Source of the DNA: Volvox africanus
Lineage: Eukaryota; Chlorophyta; Chlorophyceae; Chlamydomonadales; Volvocaceae
Direction of reading: 5' to 3'
Assembly (NCBI GenBank): GCA_030268105.1
Contig: BSDZ01000001.1
Span: 1-64,000, forward strand
DNA length: 64,000 nucleotides
Shown piece by piece: positions 23,599 to 35,968 of this stretch; position 1 is the first letter of the stretch; each line of letters starts with the position of its first letter. The translations under genes were made by a program, and so were the position numbers. The notes under the pieces were generated by a model that worked only from the letters and a program-made list of their open reading frames with translations, had not been told where the DNA came from and ran no database searches.

Positions 23599-26500
23599 TA
23601 AGTCCCATTCCGTAGAGTGATGTGGTTTCTTCCTCACTCCGCTCGCTTAACCCCTCCTTCGTGTTGCACCTGCGCCTTCATCCAGTACCCTCTTCCTCAT
23701 CCTGTCCGATCGGATCCTCTGTCCCCCTCTTCCCTCTAGACACGCCGATGTTTCGACTTTGTCATCCAGTGTGGTGTTGCCTGAAGCCATTCTTAAATGG
23801 TCTCGGAGCCGTAATGCCCTTATTCCCCCACCTGCCAACCCCCCTACCGATATTGGACTTGGACGTCGACTACTGACGACTCTCTCTACACTTAAGGAAA
23901 GGGTTCTGCACCGGCTTCCTTGCATGAAGGCACACTCGTACCCCATCGTCCCCCGCTCCCGACAATTATGTATGTCTCTTCGTACCTTCCCGTGACTCTG
24001 CGTTTTATCTGTGTCCTGTGCTGGTACAACATTATTACAAAATGCATTTACGTCTTATATCACCCTAATGTGCGCCTTTGGACGCCCTTTCCGGTTCTTT
24101 CCCACCTTGCATGCCCATGTCGTATTTTCCGTCCCCTATCATATACGTCCCCTTTCGTTCCTTCTTCCAAATTCATTTTATTACTTAATGGCTCTTTCTT
24201 TACTTTTTCCTTGTTTTCTTCTGAACTCAGCGGCCCTGTTTCCTTGATCTATCGGTTGCATAGTTCCTTGCTTTGTTTTCACTACCTTGAACTTCTTTAC
24301 TCGCCTCCCCTTTTCCTTACGCTGACCCTTCCTCTTCCGCTCGCATGTGCACGTCATTGCCGTTGCTGCTTGCTTGCATCGGTACCGCCGCTGCTATCCC
24401 CCAGGTGAGTGGGTTCACGTGGAACCGTGCTTTGGTCGGTTGGTACGTGCATGCGGGCTTCACGCTGGCCCGGGTTGGGTTGATAGGTTGGTCGGGTCAA
24501 GGCCTGTTGTTTATTGAAGTAGTTAGGGTCGGGAGGGGCACGTGCATGACAGCTGCAGCACAAGCAGTCATGTATTACCTTTTGCTTGCATCTACCAGCG
24601 TTTCTCGCAGCACCGCTTCGCTGTCGCCAACAACACCGATAGTATACATCATTACGGTTCCTATCGCTCTTCTTTCTACGAGTATGCACGGCCTTGGCGG
24701 CTACTTAGCTTACGCTCCGATTGTTTCCACATTTCCTACCGGGGACGACGCCAGCCACCATCCAAACGCGTAGGCCTTATTTATTCATCACCAGTACCAT
24801 AACTCGTTTATTCGTCTTCCTCATCCGCGTCCCACGTGTTCCCTATTCTCTCCTGTCCGTCCCCATCACAGCCCAGTACGCTACCGACGTGGTGGCGGCC
24901 AAGGCGCTGGCGATGCTGCGCTCCGCTGCGGCCAACCCGGGGGTCAGCCGTTCTACTTGCAAGTGGCGCCCCGCGCCCCGCATCACTCCATGCATTACGA
25001 GTACGCGAGGTTGCCTTGTGGGTGGAAGCGGGAAAGGGAGATAGAGGGGGAGGCGGGGGTGGGGGTGGACATGCAGGTTCCGAAGCTGATTTCTGGTTGC
25101 GGAGGAAAGGGAAGGCTGGGGAACCCTCTTCAGCCGGTGTCGAAGTGGGGATTTTCGACAATGTTCTGGAAAAGGCGGGAATGGACTTTCGCGTACGAAA
25201 AGAGAATTCCTGCAGGCTGCCAGCAAAAACACGGAAAATACCTTAACGTATCGATCACAAGACTACCAAATGTGGGGCTCAGGTGGGGTCTTTCTGGTTT
25301 AGAGACTAGGCGAGATGGAACAAACCCACTCCACATTTATCAAATTTCCACACCCTTTAAACCTTTCCAAATTTGTCCCCGCCCTCTCTGTATCCTTCCT
25401 TGTAAGCTCATACTGTCCTCTCCCGCCTCCCGTAATCGCCCCTTCCTGGACATGTCAGTTTTACCGCCTCCGGCGCCTTCGTTTCTCGGCATTGGTACCC
25501 GCCAGTTCCAGCGGCCCGACACTGGGAGGAGCTGAGTGGAGCGGCATTGCCACGACCGCCCAGCTTCAATGACCCGTGGGTCAGTGGCAAGCCAGCGTGG
25601 CTGCGGGCGCTAGACCCCCTCACGGCCGCAAATGTGACCTTCTTAGAGGAGATCCACCGACTGCGGCTGAGGTGCATGCGGGCTGTGGATGAGATGGTTG
25701 AGGCGTTAGGTGGGTGAGGCGTGGGTGGGGTGGGGATAGGGGTATGATATAGATTTCGTATTATCGCCTCCTCCTTCACCCGCCCATCCGCCCCCTCAGT
25801 CAGTGAGCTGGATTCTCTGGGTCTGTCGGACAGCACCTTCATCCTCTTCACCAGCGACAACGGCTACCACGAAGGGATCCACCGCATGGGCAGCGGGAAG
25901 ACCACCGCCTTCGAGGAGGACCTTCGAGTGCCTATGATGATGGCGGTGAGGGGCGCAGAGGGCGGGTGGGATGGGCCTGACTTGTTAGTCAGGAGTCATG
26001 GACAGATCACTTCTTTAACATGAGGCAACCACTGCCACCAGAACAGGCCCTCCGTCGTTCTTGCCATATATCCTTGCGCGCACCCATCTGTTGCATCTTA
26101 AACCCTGCCTTCCCCCCCTTAATCGTCGTCCTAACCGCAATCCAACTGTCCGTTGTCTTTGTAGCCTAATACTCAAGAACCATAATCCTTTTGTGGCAGA
26201 AATCCCTGGACTTCACCCCTCCACCCGTCGTCCCTGGCCTCAGGGCCCGGGTCTGGCTGCCGGCTCCAAGGTGGTTACCACAACGCAGCACATTGACATT
26301 GCCCCCACTGTACTAGCGCTGGCCGGTGAGTGGGGAGTCGGGTTAGTGGGGCGGGCGTGGCTAACGAGGGCGAGGGAGGGAGGGTATGCTAGGCCATGGA
26401 CCCGTAGGTCTCAACAATCCAGGTGCTTACTAGGGTGCACCGGGATGGATGGATGGATGGATGGATGGATGGACCTAAAACCCTTCCCCTTCCCTTCCCC

Positions 26501-28795
26501 TTCCCCTTCCCTTCCCCTTCCCCTTCCCCTTCCCCTTCCCCTTCCCCTTCCCCTTCCCCTTCCCCTTCCCCTTCCCCTTCCCCTTCCCCTTCCCCTTCCC
26601 CTTCCCCTTCCCTTCCCCTTCCCCCCCTTCCCCTTCCCCTTCCCCTTCCCCTTCCCCTTCCCCTTCCCCTTCCCCTTCCCCTCCCCTTCCCCTTCCCCTT
26701 CCCCTTCCCCTTCCCCTTCCCCTTCCCCTTCCCCTTCCCCTTCCCCTTCCCCTTGCCCTTCCCTTCCCCTTGCCCTTGCCCTTGCCCTTGCCCTTGCCCT
26801 TGCCCTTGCCCTTGCCCTTGCCCTTGCCCTTGCCCTTGCCCTTGCCCCCCCTCCCCTCCCCTTGCCCTTCCCCCTCCCCCTCCCCTTGCCCTTCCCCCTC
26901 CCCCTCCCCTTGCCCTTGCCCTTGCCCTTATCGCCTCGCAGCGATTTCACGCACTCATCTGTCTTCCTTTTTTCCCCGCCCCTGATTTCCCTGGCCCCTG
27001 CAGATTTGGCGCTCTCTCTTCGGCAGCTGGACGGTGTCCCCCTGCCCCTGGCCGCAGTAAGCGACGGCACCCTCCCTCCAAGCTACGTTTATGGCAGGCC
27101 TGACCAAGGACCGCTCTGGAACCAGTGCGTTGCATATTGCTGGAACCAGTAGTAAAATGCCAGCAGGTTAGGGTGTGGGTGTGACAAACGCGCAAAATAA
27201 TGAAAAGGGTTACAATCCAAACCCCTAAGCCTGATATCGAATAACAAAGATAAATATAAATATAAATGAACCCAGCCCCTTCACATCCGCGCCGATGTGT
27301 TAGCCCGGTAACGGGAGCCACGTCTTGCACGATCCATGGAGTAAAGGGACATACTAGCCCATTACCCCTATGGCAGCCGAGGTGTCGGTAGGAGGATATA
27401 AAGTCACTACATTGGGGACATTAGTCGCAACATAACAGTTTCGGCTCCTATCGCTCCCACGGCTCCTACATACTACGTGTGTTTATGTGTGTATATTTTC
27501 ATGCGTGTATCAATTCAAGCGACATTAGCTAAACACCCTCCTTCGTGCCCACTGCTTCTATATCTCATCACCCCTCACCCCGCGCCCTGGATCTGCAGTC
27601 TTATGGCTGAATTTTGGGGCGAGTGGGTGGAGGAGTCCATTCACTCCCACCCGCCGTACCAGAACCTCACCTGGAAGGCTGTGCGTGTGCTGCGGAGCGA
27701 CCAGGAGGAGGCTTACAAGTACGACACTGATCTGTTGGCGTGAGGGAATTGGGGGCAACGTGGGTGCGATACGGCGGACGGAGGAGCATTGTATGAAACC
27801 GAAATGCTAAGACATTTTCCTCTGACCCTCCGATACAGCGCAGGTACGTATTGCACTGCAGTGGCGAGTTTGAGTTGTATGATCTCGTACGGGATCCTTA
27901 CGAGCGAATCAACCTTTTGTTGCCATTGGGCGGGGCCTCTGTCTCACAATCGGGAAGCTGGTGGTCTTCCGCTCGGTCTGCTGTATCCGGAGCTGTACAG
28001 GCCTCGTTCCGTGATAAGATAAATAATTCTTCCACCGCCATATCAGAGGTCGCAGCGGCAGCCAGAGCCTGGGCAAGGACTGTCTGGGACAGGTCAACTA
28101 CCCGTGGGTCAGCATCTGCTGCCAATGATCATCGCCTCCGCAATACGGAGTCCCGACAGGAGGTAATGGCAGTGAATTGGCGTGCGGACGGCAATTACGT
28201 CAATTGGCTGCTTCGAATCCGAAGCCGACTGGATGCGATGTTAGCAGTCCTGGCGGTGTGCAGCGGCAGGTCATGCAGCCACCCATTCCAGGTGCGCCGC
28301 AACGGGGAGGTTAACAAACAAACCACGGCTGAGTGGTGTGACGCGGTGGAGGGAAGAGGTGCGGTGGAAGGAAACGTGTTCTGCCGGGCTCCATATGTAC
28401 AGGATCCACAGGGCAATACTCCAGGTAGCGTTGGAATTGGATTTGGATTATAATGCCCTTACGACGGTAATAGTAGAAACTGGTTATCTGGTTGACTTGT
28501 TACGACAGATCAAATCGGCTCCGGGCTACCCGGATATGTCGCACCCATGTACAAATCATAAAACCCTAAGGCTTCTGCGCGCCCCTGCACGGATATACGG
28601 CTGCAGGTGCTTCACACCGATGGCAGCGTCTCGGATCTGTGGGATGCCATGGACGAGCAGTACGATGATATGTACGATGCAATACCTGCCTTTTCTTTCG
28701 GCCGATGTCTGCCATATCAGGACCTGGAAAACGAATGGTTGTCATTTCGCGGCGCGGTCGTGCCAGATTGTGCGGTAAGAGTGAAAACCGCGTAA
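20831..28795 (+). CDS. Arylsulfatase, 12 predicted exons, one frameshift in exon 5
   Basis: A formylglycine-dependent sulfatase that hydrolyses sulfate esters, probably secreted: residues 1-20 form a signal peptide ending V-S-A-S. Predicted exons: 20831-20999, 21179-21295, 21769-21858, 22353-22499, 24872-25000, 25459-25709, 25800-25945, 26244-26325, 27004-27124, 27599-27739, 27844-28291, 28607-28795. All introns have GT/AG ends and compatible phases, giving about 676 residues. Exon 1 holds the metal site [12 protein letters not shown]. Exon 2 holds C-P-S-R (21220-21231), whose Cys becomes formylglycine. Exon 5 has [11 protein letters not shown] and exon 7 has F-T-S-D-N-G-Y-H followed by G-S-G-K-T-T, both typical of the family. 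Exon 11 has [10 protein letters not shown] and exon 12 has L-W-D-A-M-D, matching algal arylsulfatase C-termini. Exon 5 is one base short in a G run at 24939-24943, so the reading frame is broken as written. Introns 4 (2.4 kb) and 8 (CCCTTC repeats) are the longest. Confidence 0.85.
26444..26472 (+). repeat. ATGG tetranucleotide microsatellite
   Basis: About seven tandem ATGG units in sulfatase intron 8, just upstream of the long pyrimidine tract. Confidence 0.9.
26481..26930 (+). repeat. 450-bp CCCTTC/CCCTTG hexanucleotide tract in intron 8
   Basis: A nearly pure run of CCCCTT units (26481-26755) that shifts to CCCTTG units (26755-26845) and ends in mixed CCCCTCC. The plus strand is almost free of purines in the first part; the other strand is (GGGGAA)n. 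Such tracts can form triplex or G-quadruplex structures. Because the unit is six bases, it creates long open frames on both strands that are not genes. Confidence 0.95.
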
Positions 28796-30925
28796 TAATG
28801 AGGAAAGCACACAGTTAAAGACTGGGATTGTGATTCTATCCCTTTCTGTGTTGCTGTTTTTGCTAAATTGAATTCGAACTGGATGAGAATGCTGCTTATT
28901 ACCAAGATTTGGGCTCACGTTCCAACTTTGCCGAGAGAGGTTTGCAGCAGGGCATTGTTGCAAGCGCCACACGTTCCACCATATTTCCTTCCCCCTCTCT
29001 CGTGGCTCTTCTCCTCTCTCTCCCGCCTCCATCTAGTCCCCTCATCTCACAAGCTCCACCCCGCATCCTGCATGCAGGAAAATGGCTCGGCATGGAGTGC
29101 TTCAAGAAGGGTTTTTTTTGCTGATGTTGGGCCACATGCAGGGTCCAGGGAGGCGTTTCGCCATGGTAACAGCGACGCTGGAGATGTATTCGTGATAGTG
29201 GAGTCCGAACTCGAGTCGGCAGCAGTACCACTGCCCGCCAAGTACCAAATCGTGACGGACGTATACGGCAGTAATGCTGCACGGGATGCAATCCTTTTGG
29301 CTTAGCTGAGCACGTGTAGGTTGAGGGTTGTGGTGGATCACTTCTGCAGCAGGGTGCTCCTTTCAGTGAAGCGGAGGGAGGAAGAGGAGAGAGCAAGAAG
29401 GAGGAACCTGAATTGCAGTGCGGTTCAGTGTTCGATGTGGTGCGATGCGTCCACGTAAAACATATGTCGTTCTTTATTCTTTGTGTAAGTGCAGCGCAGG
29501 ATGAACTGGAATTTCCCCAGTTGTTAACTTAACCTTGAAGGTGCGTATTGAGGACTCATCATTCGTACGAAGTTCTTGAGCACCCAAAGCAATGTTAAGG
29601 GTCTTCACATTTAGGGTTCCAACTGCGTAACAATGAAGGCGCCATGATGACGAAAGTATCACCCAGAAATTACACAAACGGATGCGGTTAAAGCGCTGTG
29701 CAGTTCAGTGGTTGCCTTCAATATAAAGGCCTATAGGGACACCATGGCATGAGCGAGAATGGCAGTGAACGTATGTGTGAGTTTTGCGAGGGTTTTGACC
29801 ATTTGCATCGTTTGCTCGCCTTGGCTCAAGAATTGCATTTTATACCTTTCCCATCTCCATTCCACTCAGCTGCTGCAGGCATCTCTGTATTATCCCTGAC
29901 CCCTTAATCCCTCCCTGCCATCCATCCAAGTCCCTTAGGATCCTGGGGAACTGAGACCCACAGCAAACACTTCGTTGTGCACCTGCCACAACATGCCGTG
30001 CCACCAAGTGATGGGTGACCTCGGGGACCCACTGCCTCCCCCCAAAACAGGGTGGAGCCTCATGGCTCTTATGCTTACTGTGATCAAATGACGGGGTAGC
30101 AAAATCCTGGTGCGGCAGCATATGTTGTTAGCCTTGTCTTGGCGCATGACGGGAGCTTTCCTCACATCCTTATTCAATGCATGAACCCCGTGCCAATGGT
30201 CCTGCCTACTGGAGGACGTAGGTAAATTTTTAGTGAGTGGCACTGGTATTTAAATTCTCAGGAAGCAGGTACATTTGGTTTCTTAAAGGTAACTCTTAAT
30301 CCTCTGGGCCCCCTTGCTTACGAAATCTCCCTTTCCTATTGCTGCTCTCCTCAACCTTTTCAGGGCCTCCTCATAGAACAGATGTAGATCAAGTTTAAGC
30401 TGGGCACTGCAACCTGAGCATCAGAGCACCACTGTCACCCAACCTCCCATCATCCGCCTATCCATTGATTCCAACTACACTAGTGTCTAACGTTCAGACG
30501 CGCAGATAAAGTGCATGAGTGAAGAAGGAGAGATACAACAATCAATGCATTGGTTGATGTGACCTAACATGACGATAAGCGTTATTAGTGCATGACTATC
30601 AGTAAATGTCAGTATAACGTCCAATAATGAACACAACCCGTAGATACCCCAGAATACTTACAGCGGTGGTGGCGACGATGGCTGTGGTGGCGGATGTGGC
30701 GGTTCTGCGTCGATGGAGGCGGTGTCGGCTATCTTGGCGTCGGTCTCCTTGGTGGCGGTAGATGCGGTGGTAGCGGTAGTAGCGTATGTGTCCGTGGTGG
30801 CGGCGGTGGCGATGGTGGGAATGGTAACCTCTCTCCCTCCCTCTCTCCGTCCGCCACCACCGCCACCGCTGCCGACAAAGCACCCCCATCATCGCCGACA
30901 ACGGGGAAGGGAGTGAGGAAGGGAG
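28695..30925 (+). repeat. 2.2 kb direct duplication, left copy
   Basis: It starts inside sulfatase exon 12 (at CTTTCGGCCGATG) and runs through the downstream flank into the minisatellite near 30925. The second copy is 54228-56455 in the same orientation, about 98-99% identical by eye. The two copies flank the E1-E3 retrotransposon nest. Beyond the sulfatase end, 29306-30600 contains no recognised gene. Confidence 0.9.
28888..29305 (+). other. Possible further C-terminal exons of the sulfatase, or remnant
   Basis: After the exon 12 stop, coding-like text continues. A GTAAGA donor at 28776 lies in phase with a GAG acceptor at 28887, giving a short exon with N-A-A-Y-Y-Q-D-L-G-S-R-S-N-F-A-E-R (28888-28939). 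Downstream an open frame to 29305 reads F-F-A-D-V-G-P-H-A-G-S and ends in V-Y-G-S-N-A-A-R-D-A-I-L-L-A before TAG. The phases of these two pieces do not join cleanly, a T8 run at 29112-29119 being a suspect. A TGTAA sequence at 29483 could be a polyadenylation signal if this is a green alga. Either the gene extends here by alternative splicing or this is 3' sequence that only looks coding. Confidence 0.3.
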
Positions 30926-31011
30926 GGCACACGGGAGGGAGGGAGTGAGGTGGGGAGATAGGTAGGTACAGCACCGAGGATATACGTCAATACAGTTGAC
31001 ACCGTTCCTCT
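30606..31011 (+). repeat. GGY minisatellite ending at the E1 insertion point
   Basis: Similar to 8370-8772, including the unique tail GGTAGGTACAGCACCGAGGA and GACACCGTTCCTCT that ends at 31011, where the E1 LTR begins. The equivalent uninterrupted site at 8758-8785 continues AACAGATAAGTCAC, showing what an empty site looks like. Confidence 0.75.
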
Positions 31012-31855
31012 TGTTGTACCTCTCCTTCGTGTTTGCTCATCAGTATCTGCACGTCTGAAGGCTTTCGACACCGATGCGCGAGCACTTGCAAGTACAGCAA
31101 GGCGAACGCGAGCAAACAGAGACAGTGGAAGACTTCAAGACAAGAAGAGATATAACTTACAGTCTTACAGATCGAAGCGGTGCAATGGACGTAATCGCCG
31201 TCAGCGCCGGAAGCAAGCAATCATCACGCGGCGGTGAATTGCGAAGTTTAGGCTTAGCTCGGGCTAAGTAGAATAGCGTATAGCAATGATAATGTAGAAC
31301 ACACGAGTGTTCTCCGGTGTCGAATATCTTATCTTGCTTAGCTGTCCTCGCATCTGTTATAATCGCAGCATCGCAATGCCGTACGATCCACACTAGGAGG
31401 CCGATCCTAAGTGTGACAACCCTACTGCGTATAGGCGATGTCCACGCATAACAATGTATAAGCCTTTCCGGCATTCGCATGATGCAAGGGTCCGAATAAC
31501 GATATTCGGTTGCAAGGCATGCATCGCGACGAGTGCGGCGCTCTCAACGTGTGCTGTAATGAAGTAATATTATAGCAGATAATATTACTTATCGTTTCGT
31601 AGCACGAGCATAATGCGCACTTCAATGATTCGGGATTTCATGCATGCTAGGCGGATTTGCCATGATGCGATGTCGTGATGGACAATGATGACATGCCAAA
31701 TGCATATATAAATGTATGCGAATACATTTATATCATGCAGGTTCATTCATATGCAATAGTCATTCATGCGTTCATCAAGATAACACTTCACCTCGTAGGG
31801 TCACATCGACCTACACATCGGCGGGAAGTGAAGGGAAATGAACCGTAGCACAACA
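31012..31855 (-). repeat. E1 3' LTR
   Basis: 844 bp, reading TGTTGTACCTCTCC on the plus strand to GTAGCACAACA. Compared with E2 LTRs it carries many substitutions and a small insertion near 31830 (GAAGTGAAGGGAAATG for GAAATG), consistent with greater age. The polypurine tract (CCCCCCTCCC on the plus strand) follows immediately at 31860-31870. Confidence 0.9.
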
Positions 31856-31914
31856 ATTATCCCCCCTCCCGTATGCAGCGTCCTCGCTGCTTCATACAGC
31901 ATCGACTGCAAGGG

Positions 31915-34900
31915 TCATTGGGCTTGCGTGGCACGTTTGCGGGCTTCTTCGAGCAGGGGCTTGATGTCCTGCGAGAAGTTGCGTGTCGGTTCCCATGAGT
32001 TGTGCTCGCTGGTATACCCTGTCCACTTGACCAAGTACTCGTGTACTGTCCGCTTACGTCGGTGTCGGCCCACACGACGCGCGCGATAATCTAACACCCG
32101 CTCCACATCGTAAAACTTCTGTTTACCAGCGATCCAGGTCTCGGGAACTGGTTCTATCGCTGCGGGGGCGTTAGCAGGCTCAGGGACGGGTTCCGTACCA
32201 CGATAAGGACGGACAAGCGATACATGAAACGTGGGGTGAATGGTCATATCAGCGGGCAATGCAAGCTCCACAGCCACATTCCCAACCATGCGCATGACAG
32301 GATACGGACCAATCCAGCGGGGTAAGAGTTTTCGGGATCCGTCGGCCAAGGAACGCAAGTTCTTGGTGCTTAGCAACACGAGTTGCCCTTCCGAAAACGT
32401 CACATCTTGCTTGGATTTGTTGTAGTATTCCGTCGTTCGTTGCTGCGCCGCGTCCAAACACGACTTCGCGTCTGTGATTCGGGACATAAAAGACTTGGCA
32501 AAAAGTTTAGCAGCAGGCACGTTCACTTCCAACTCACGCCACACGGGTAGCGCGGGATGAAACCCGTAGTTAAGAAAGAACGGACTTTTGCCTGTAGAGC
32601 GGTTAACAGCGTTGTAAAGGGCGAATTCTGCCGCAGTCAAATATGTATCCCAAACGAGTGGTGTGCGACCAGCATAATTGCGCAACATATCACCCAACGT
32701 GCGGTTTGTGCGTTCGGTTTGACCATCAGTCTGCGGGTGGTACGCTGTGCTCAGGTTGACACGCATGCCAACTAGCTTGCAGAGCGCTTCCCAAAACTTA
32801 GACGTGAACTGTCCACCGCGGTCCGAGATCACGTTTTTGGGAACCCCATGTAACCAAACCACATTATCGAAAAACAAACGTGCGGTTTGCTCAGGATGAT
32901 GTGCATGGTGCTAGGTGGACCATCTTAGTCAGACGATCGACCATTACGAACACCGCATCATATCCCCCCTCAGTTTTGGGCAGCGCGACTACGAAGTCCA
33001 TGGAAACACTTTCCCAAGGCGCATCCGGGACAGGCAACGGTTGCAACAACCCATGACCCTTACCGGACAAAGCCTTATTGCGCTGGCACAGACTGCATGT
33101 CTGTACGAAGTTCGCCGCATCGTTAGCCAAACGAGGCCACCAAAAGGAACGTTGCACCAATTCGACCAACCGCTTGCTACCAGGGTGTCCTGCTAACGGG
33201 TCCTCGTGGAACTGTGCAAGGATGTCGTAGCGTAGCGCGTCGTCGCTCGGAACGACGATTTGCGTAGCTGCACCCTCCGTCCGTAGCCAAAGGCCATTCT
33301 GCTTGCGAAGGTTTTCTACATTAGCCTGCTCCGAGAACCAGGCGTCTGCGTTGTAGGCCACCTTCAACCGCTCTGCGAGGTCCGTCGTGATCGGCACCTC
33401 CTCGTTATGAGGTCGCACGACGGGTGCTGCTAAAATTGCAGCGTGTAGCGACAGATGTCGACTGAGAGCATCGGCAATATTCAATTTACCAGAAATGTAC
33501 TCCCAGGTGCAGTCGAACCTAGCTAGGTATTCCATCCACCTAGCCTGACGGCGGTTCAACGTCAGAATGCTTTGCAAAAACGTTAGGGGTTTGTGGTCAG
33601 TCTTTAAAGTAAATGGGCGACCCTCGAGGTAACAGCGCCATTCCTTTAAAGCATGCAGCACTGCCAGAAGCTCCTGTTCCCCGGTGGTGTAGCGAATCTC
33701 CGCACCAGAAAACTTCTTACTCGTGAAAGCGATCGGTCGCCCTTCCTGTAACAATACAGCGCCGCTTCCAAATACTGAGGCATCAGACACTACCTCAACA
33801 CGAAACGGCAACGAGTAATCAGGGAATGCAAGGGTGACATCTTCGGCAACGGTTCGCTTGAGCTCTTTGAATGCCCGCTGGCATTGCGACGTCCACGACT
33901 CGAGTGAAACGAAAACGCCTTTGCGAGTTAAGTTAGTAAGCGGGGCCGCAATGATGGAATATTTTTCAATGAACTTTCGGAAATAATTGGTCAAGCCAAG
34001 GAACTTACGCAGCTCCGTGAGGTTCTGAGGCGCGGGCCAATCGCGAACCACGGCGACCTTCCGCGGGTCCATCTTCACACCGGTGGCCGATACAATGTGG
34101 CCTAAATATTCCACCTGAGGCTGCGCCCAAAAGCATTTGGCGCGTTTAGCAAACAATTGCTCCCGCCTCATAACGTCGAGCACAAGCCGAAGATGCTCCA
34201 AATGCTCCTCGCGCATCTTAGAATAAACCAAGATGTCATCCAGGTAGCAAACAACGAACCTGTTGATAAACGGTCTAAACATTCGGTCCATGACCGCCTG
34301 AAACGTCGCAGGGGCATTAGTCAAACCAAACGATAGGACCGTATACTCAAAGTGACCGAAGGGCGTCCGAAAAGCAGTTTTCGGAATATCAGAGGCAGCG
34401 ATGCAAATCTGATTATAGCCCTGTTGTAAGTCAATCGAGGAAAAATAAGCCGATCCCTTCAGCTTATCCAACAGGTCGTCAACGCGTGGCAAAGGGTAGC
34501 GATTTTTCACCGTACTCGCATTCAACCCCCGGTAATTGATGCACATGCGCAAGGTCCCATCCTTCTTACCGACAAACAAAATCGGTGCAGAATACGGGGA
34601 TGTGCTGGGGCGTATCATACCCTTCGCGAGCAAATCCGTCACCTGGCGCTTTACCTCGTCCAGCTCCAATGGACTCAACCTGTACATTGGCCGGGCCGTA
34701 GGCTGCGCTCCAGGCATGAGAGGGATTGTGTGATCAACAGGACGCATAGGTGGTAGGCCGGGGATATCTTTAAAGACGTCCTCATACTGCGACAGTAGGG
34801 CCTCAACCTCAGGATCCACAGAAATCTGCGCGGTTGTGGCACAACAGCCCACCCGCGGCCTCAAAAGCAGTCCGTGGGCACCCTTCCGTAACAAACGGAC

Positions 34901-35968
34901 GGCCTCCTTACGCCCGACTAGCTCTGGTTCGATTCGCGCGGCCATTGCGGTCACAGCGAAATTAACCATAGGCACCGCCTCAGCTTCGCCCTCCTTTGGT
35001 GTGACATGTTCGAACGACAGGAAAGGTACCTTAATCGACAGAGTACCCTTGCACATATGCAGGGTTGCGGTCTCCATGTCGATGCGCGCGCGGTACTGCC
35101 GTAATGTCGAAGACCCCATTATGTACGGTGCAGTCTCTGCTAAGCCCTGCAGCACGTACGGCCGGGTCACAACACGCAAAGGGCCTATCGATAGGCTAAG
35201 GGTAATCCTGCCCACGATGGGATGCTTACCCCCGCCAGCAAGGGTAACCTGTGGACAATCAGACGACTCTGGGGTCAACCCCAGCACATTCACCTCTGCG
35301 ACAGAGATGAAGTCGTCGCTGGCACCGGTGTCAACAAGTGCCTTCAGAGTACGGCCATTCAAACCGATCTGAACCACTGGGACACGGTTATCTACGAGCG
35401 ACTGCCCAGCAGATAACGTTAGTGCACTTAGGGCGGGTCCGTATCCTACGGCACCCTCATCAGGAGCTTCGTACCAAACGTCAACCGAGTAGGATGTGCC
35501 TGGCCACGGAGCCAGCATACCCTCCCGATCCACACCATTAAACAAAACGGTGCCCGGCTCGAACCGGTGGACATGCCGCATACCCCTTAACGATGCTTCT
35601 GCCTTGCGCCGACAGAAAGCGGGGAGTAAAACACATGTGGCGGTGCCTGGAAATTGACGCCTACATCTCCTGTAAACGGCCAACTGTTCCGACATCTCAT
35701 GCAGAGACGAGGGGATGAACAAAACCACGTGGTTAGACAGATCGATAGACGACAGGGGACGGCGAAGTGTAAACAAATTACACAACGGGTCGAAGCAGAG
35801 AAGTCCCTTGCGTCCGTCAAGCGTGATGCGTCGTGCAATGACTCGCTCGATGTGTCCAAGTACGCAAGGCAACAATGCCTTCACGGCTGGCCGTAAGGAT
35901 GACCACCGACCACGTGTGAGTTCAGAAATCCCGGGCGGTGCCCCCTCCACAGGAACCCGGGCAAGCCC
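31915..35968 (-). pseudogene. E1 Pol polyprotein, broken by a 7-bp deletion in integrase
   Basis: The gene reads from just after the gag UAG at 35969 down to 31915, in the order upstream domain, protease (D-T-G-A-S-D-D-F), reverse transcriptase (C-Y-L-D-D-I-L-V-Y), RNase H (V-V-S-D-A-S), integrase and chromodomain (Y-L-V-K-W-T-G-Y). Near 32884 seven bases present in E2 (CCGTGCA, between two CAG triplets) are absent. This shifts the frame between the first and second catalytic Asp of integrase and leaves pieces of about 1020 and 320 codons. The rest of the frame is open. As it stands the copy could not make a full integrase. Confidence 0.9.

Noticed and set aside
23647..24408. Open frames in sulfatase intron 4 (for example 23759-23995)
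   Set aside because: Pyrimidine-rich intron sequence with several overlapping frames. I could not match any to a family or fit them to the gene's exon phases.
26061..27152. Long open frames of 363, 226 and 219 codons on both strands, rich in Pro-Leu, Pro-Ser or Gly-Lys
   Set aside because: They are created by the six-base CCCTTC/CCCTTG repeat. The real coding parts are sulfatase exons 8 and 9 on either side.
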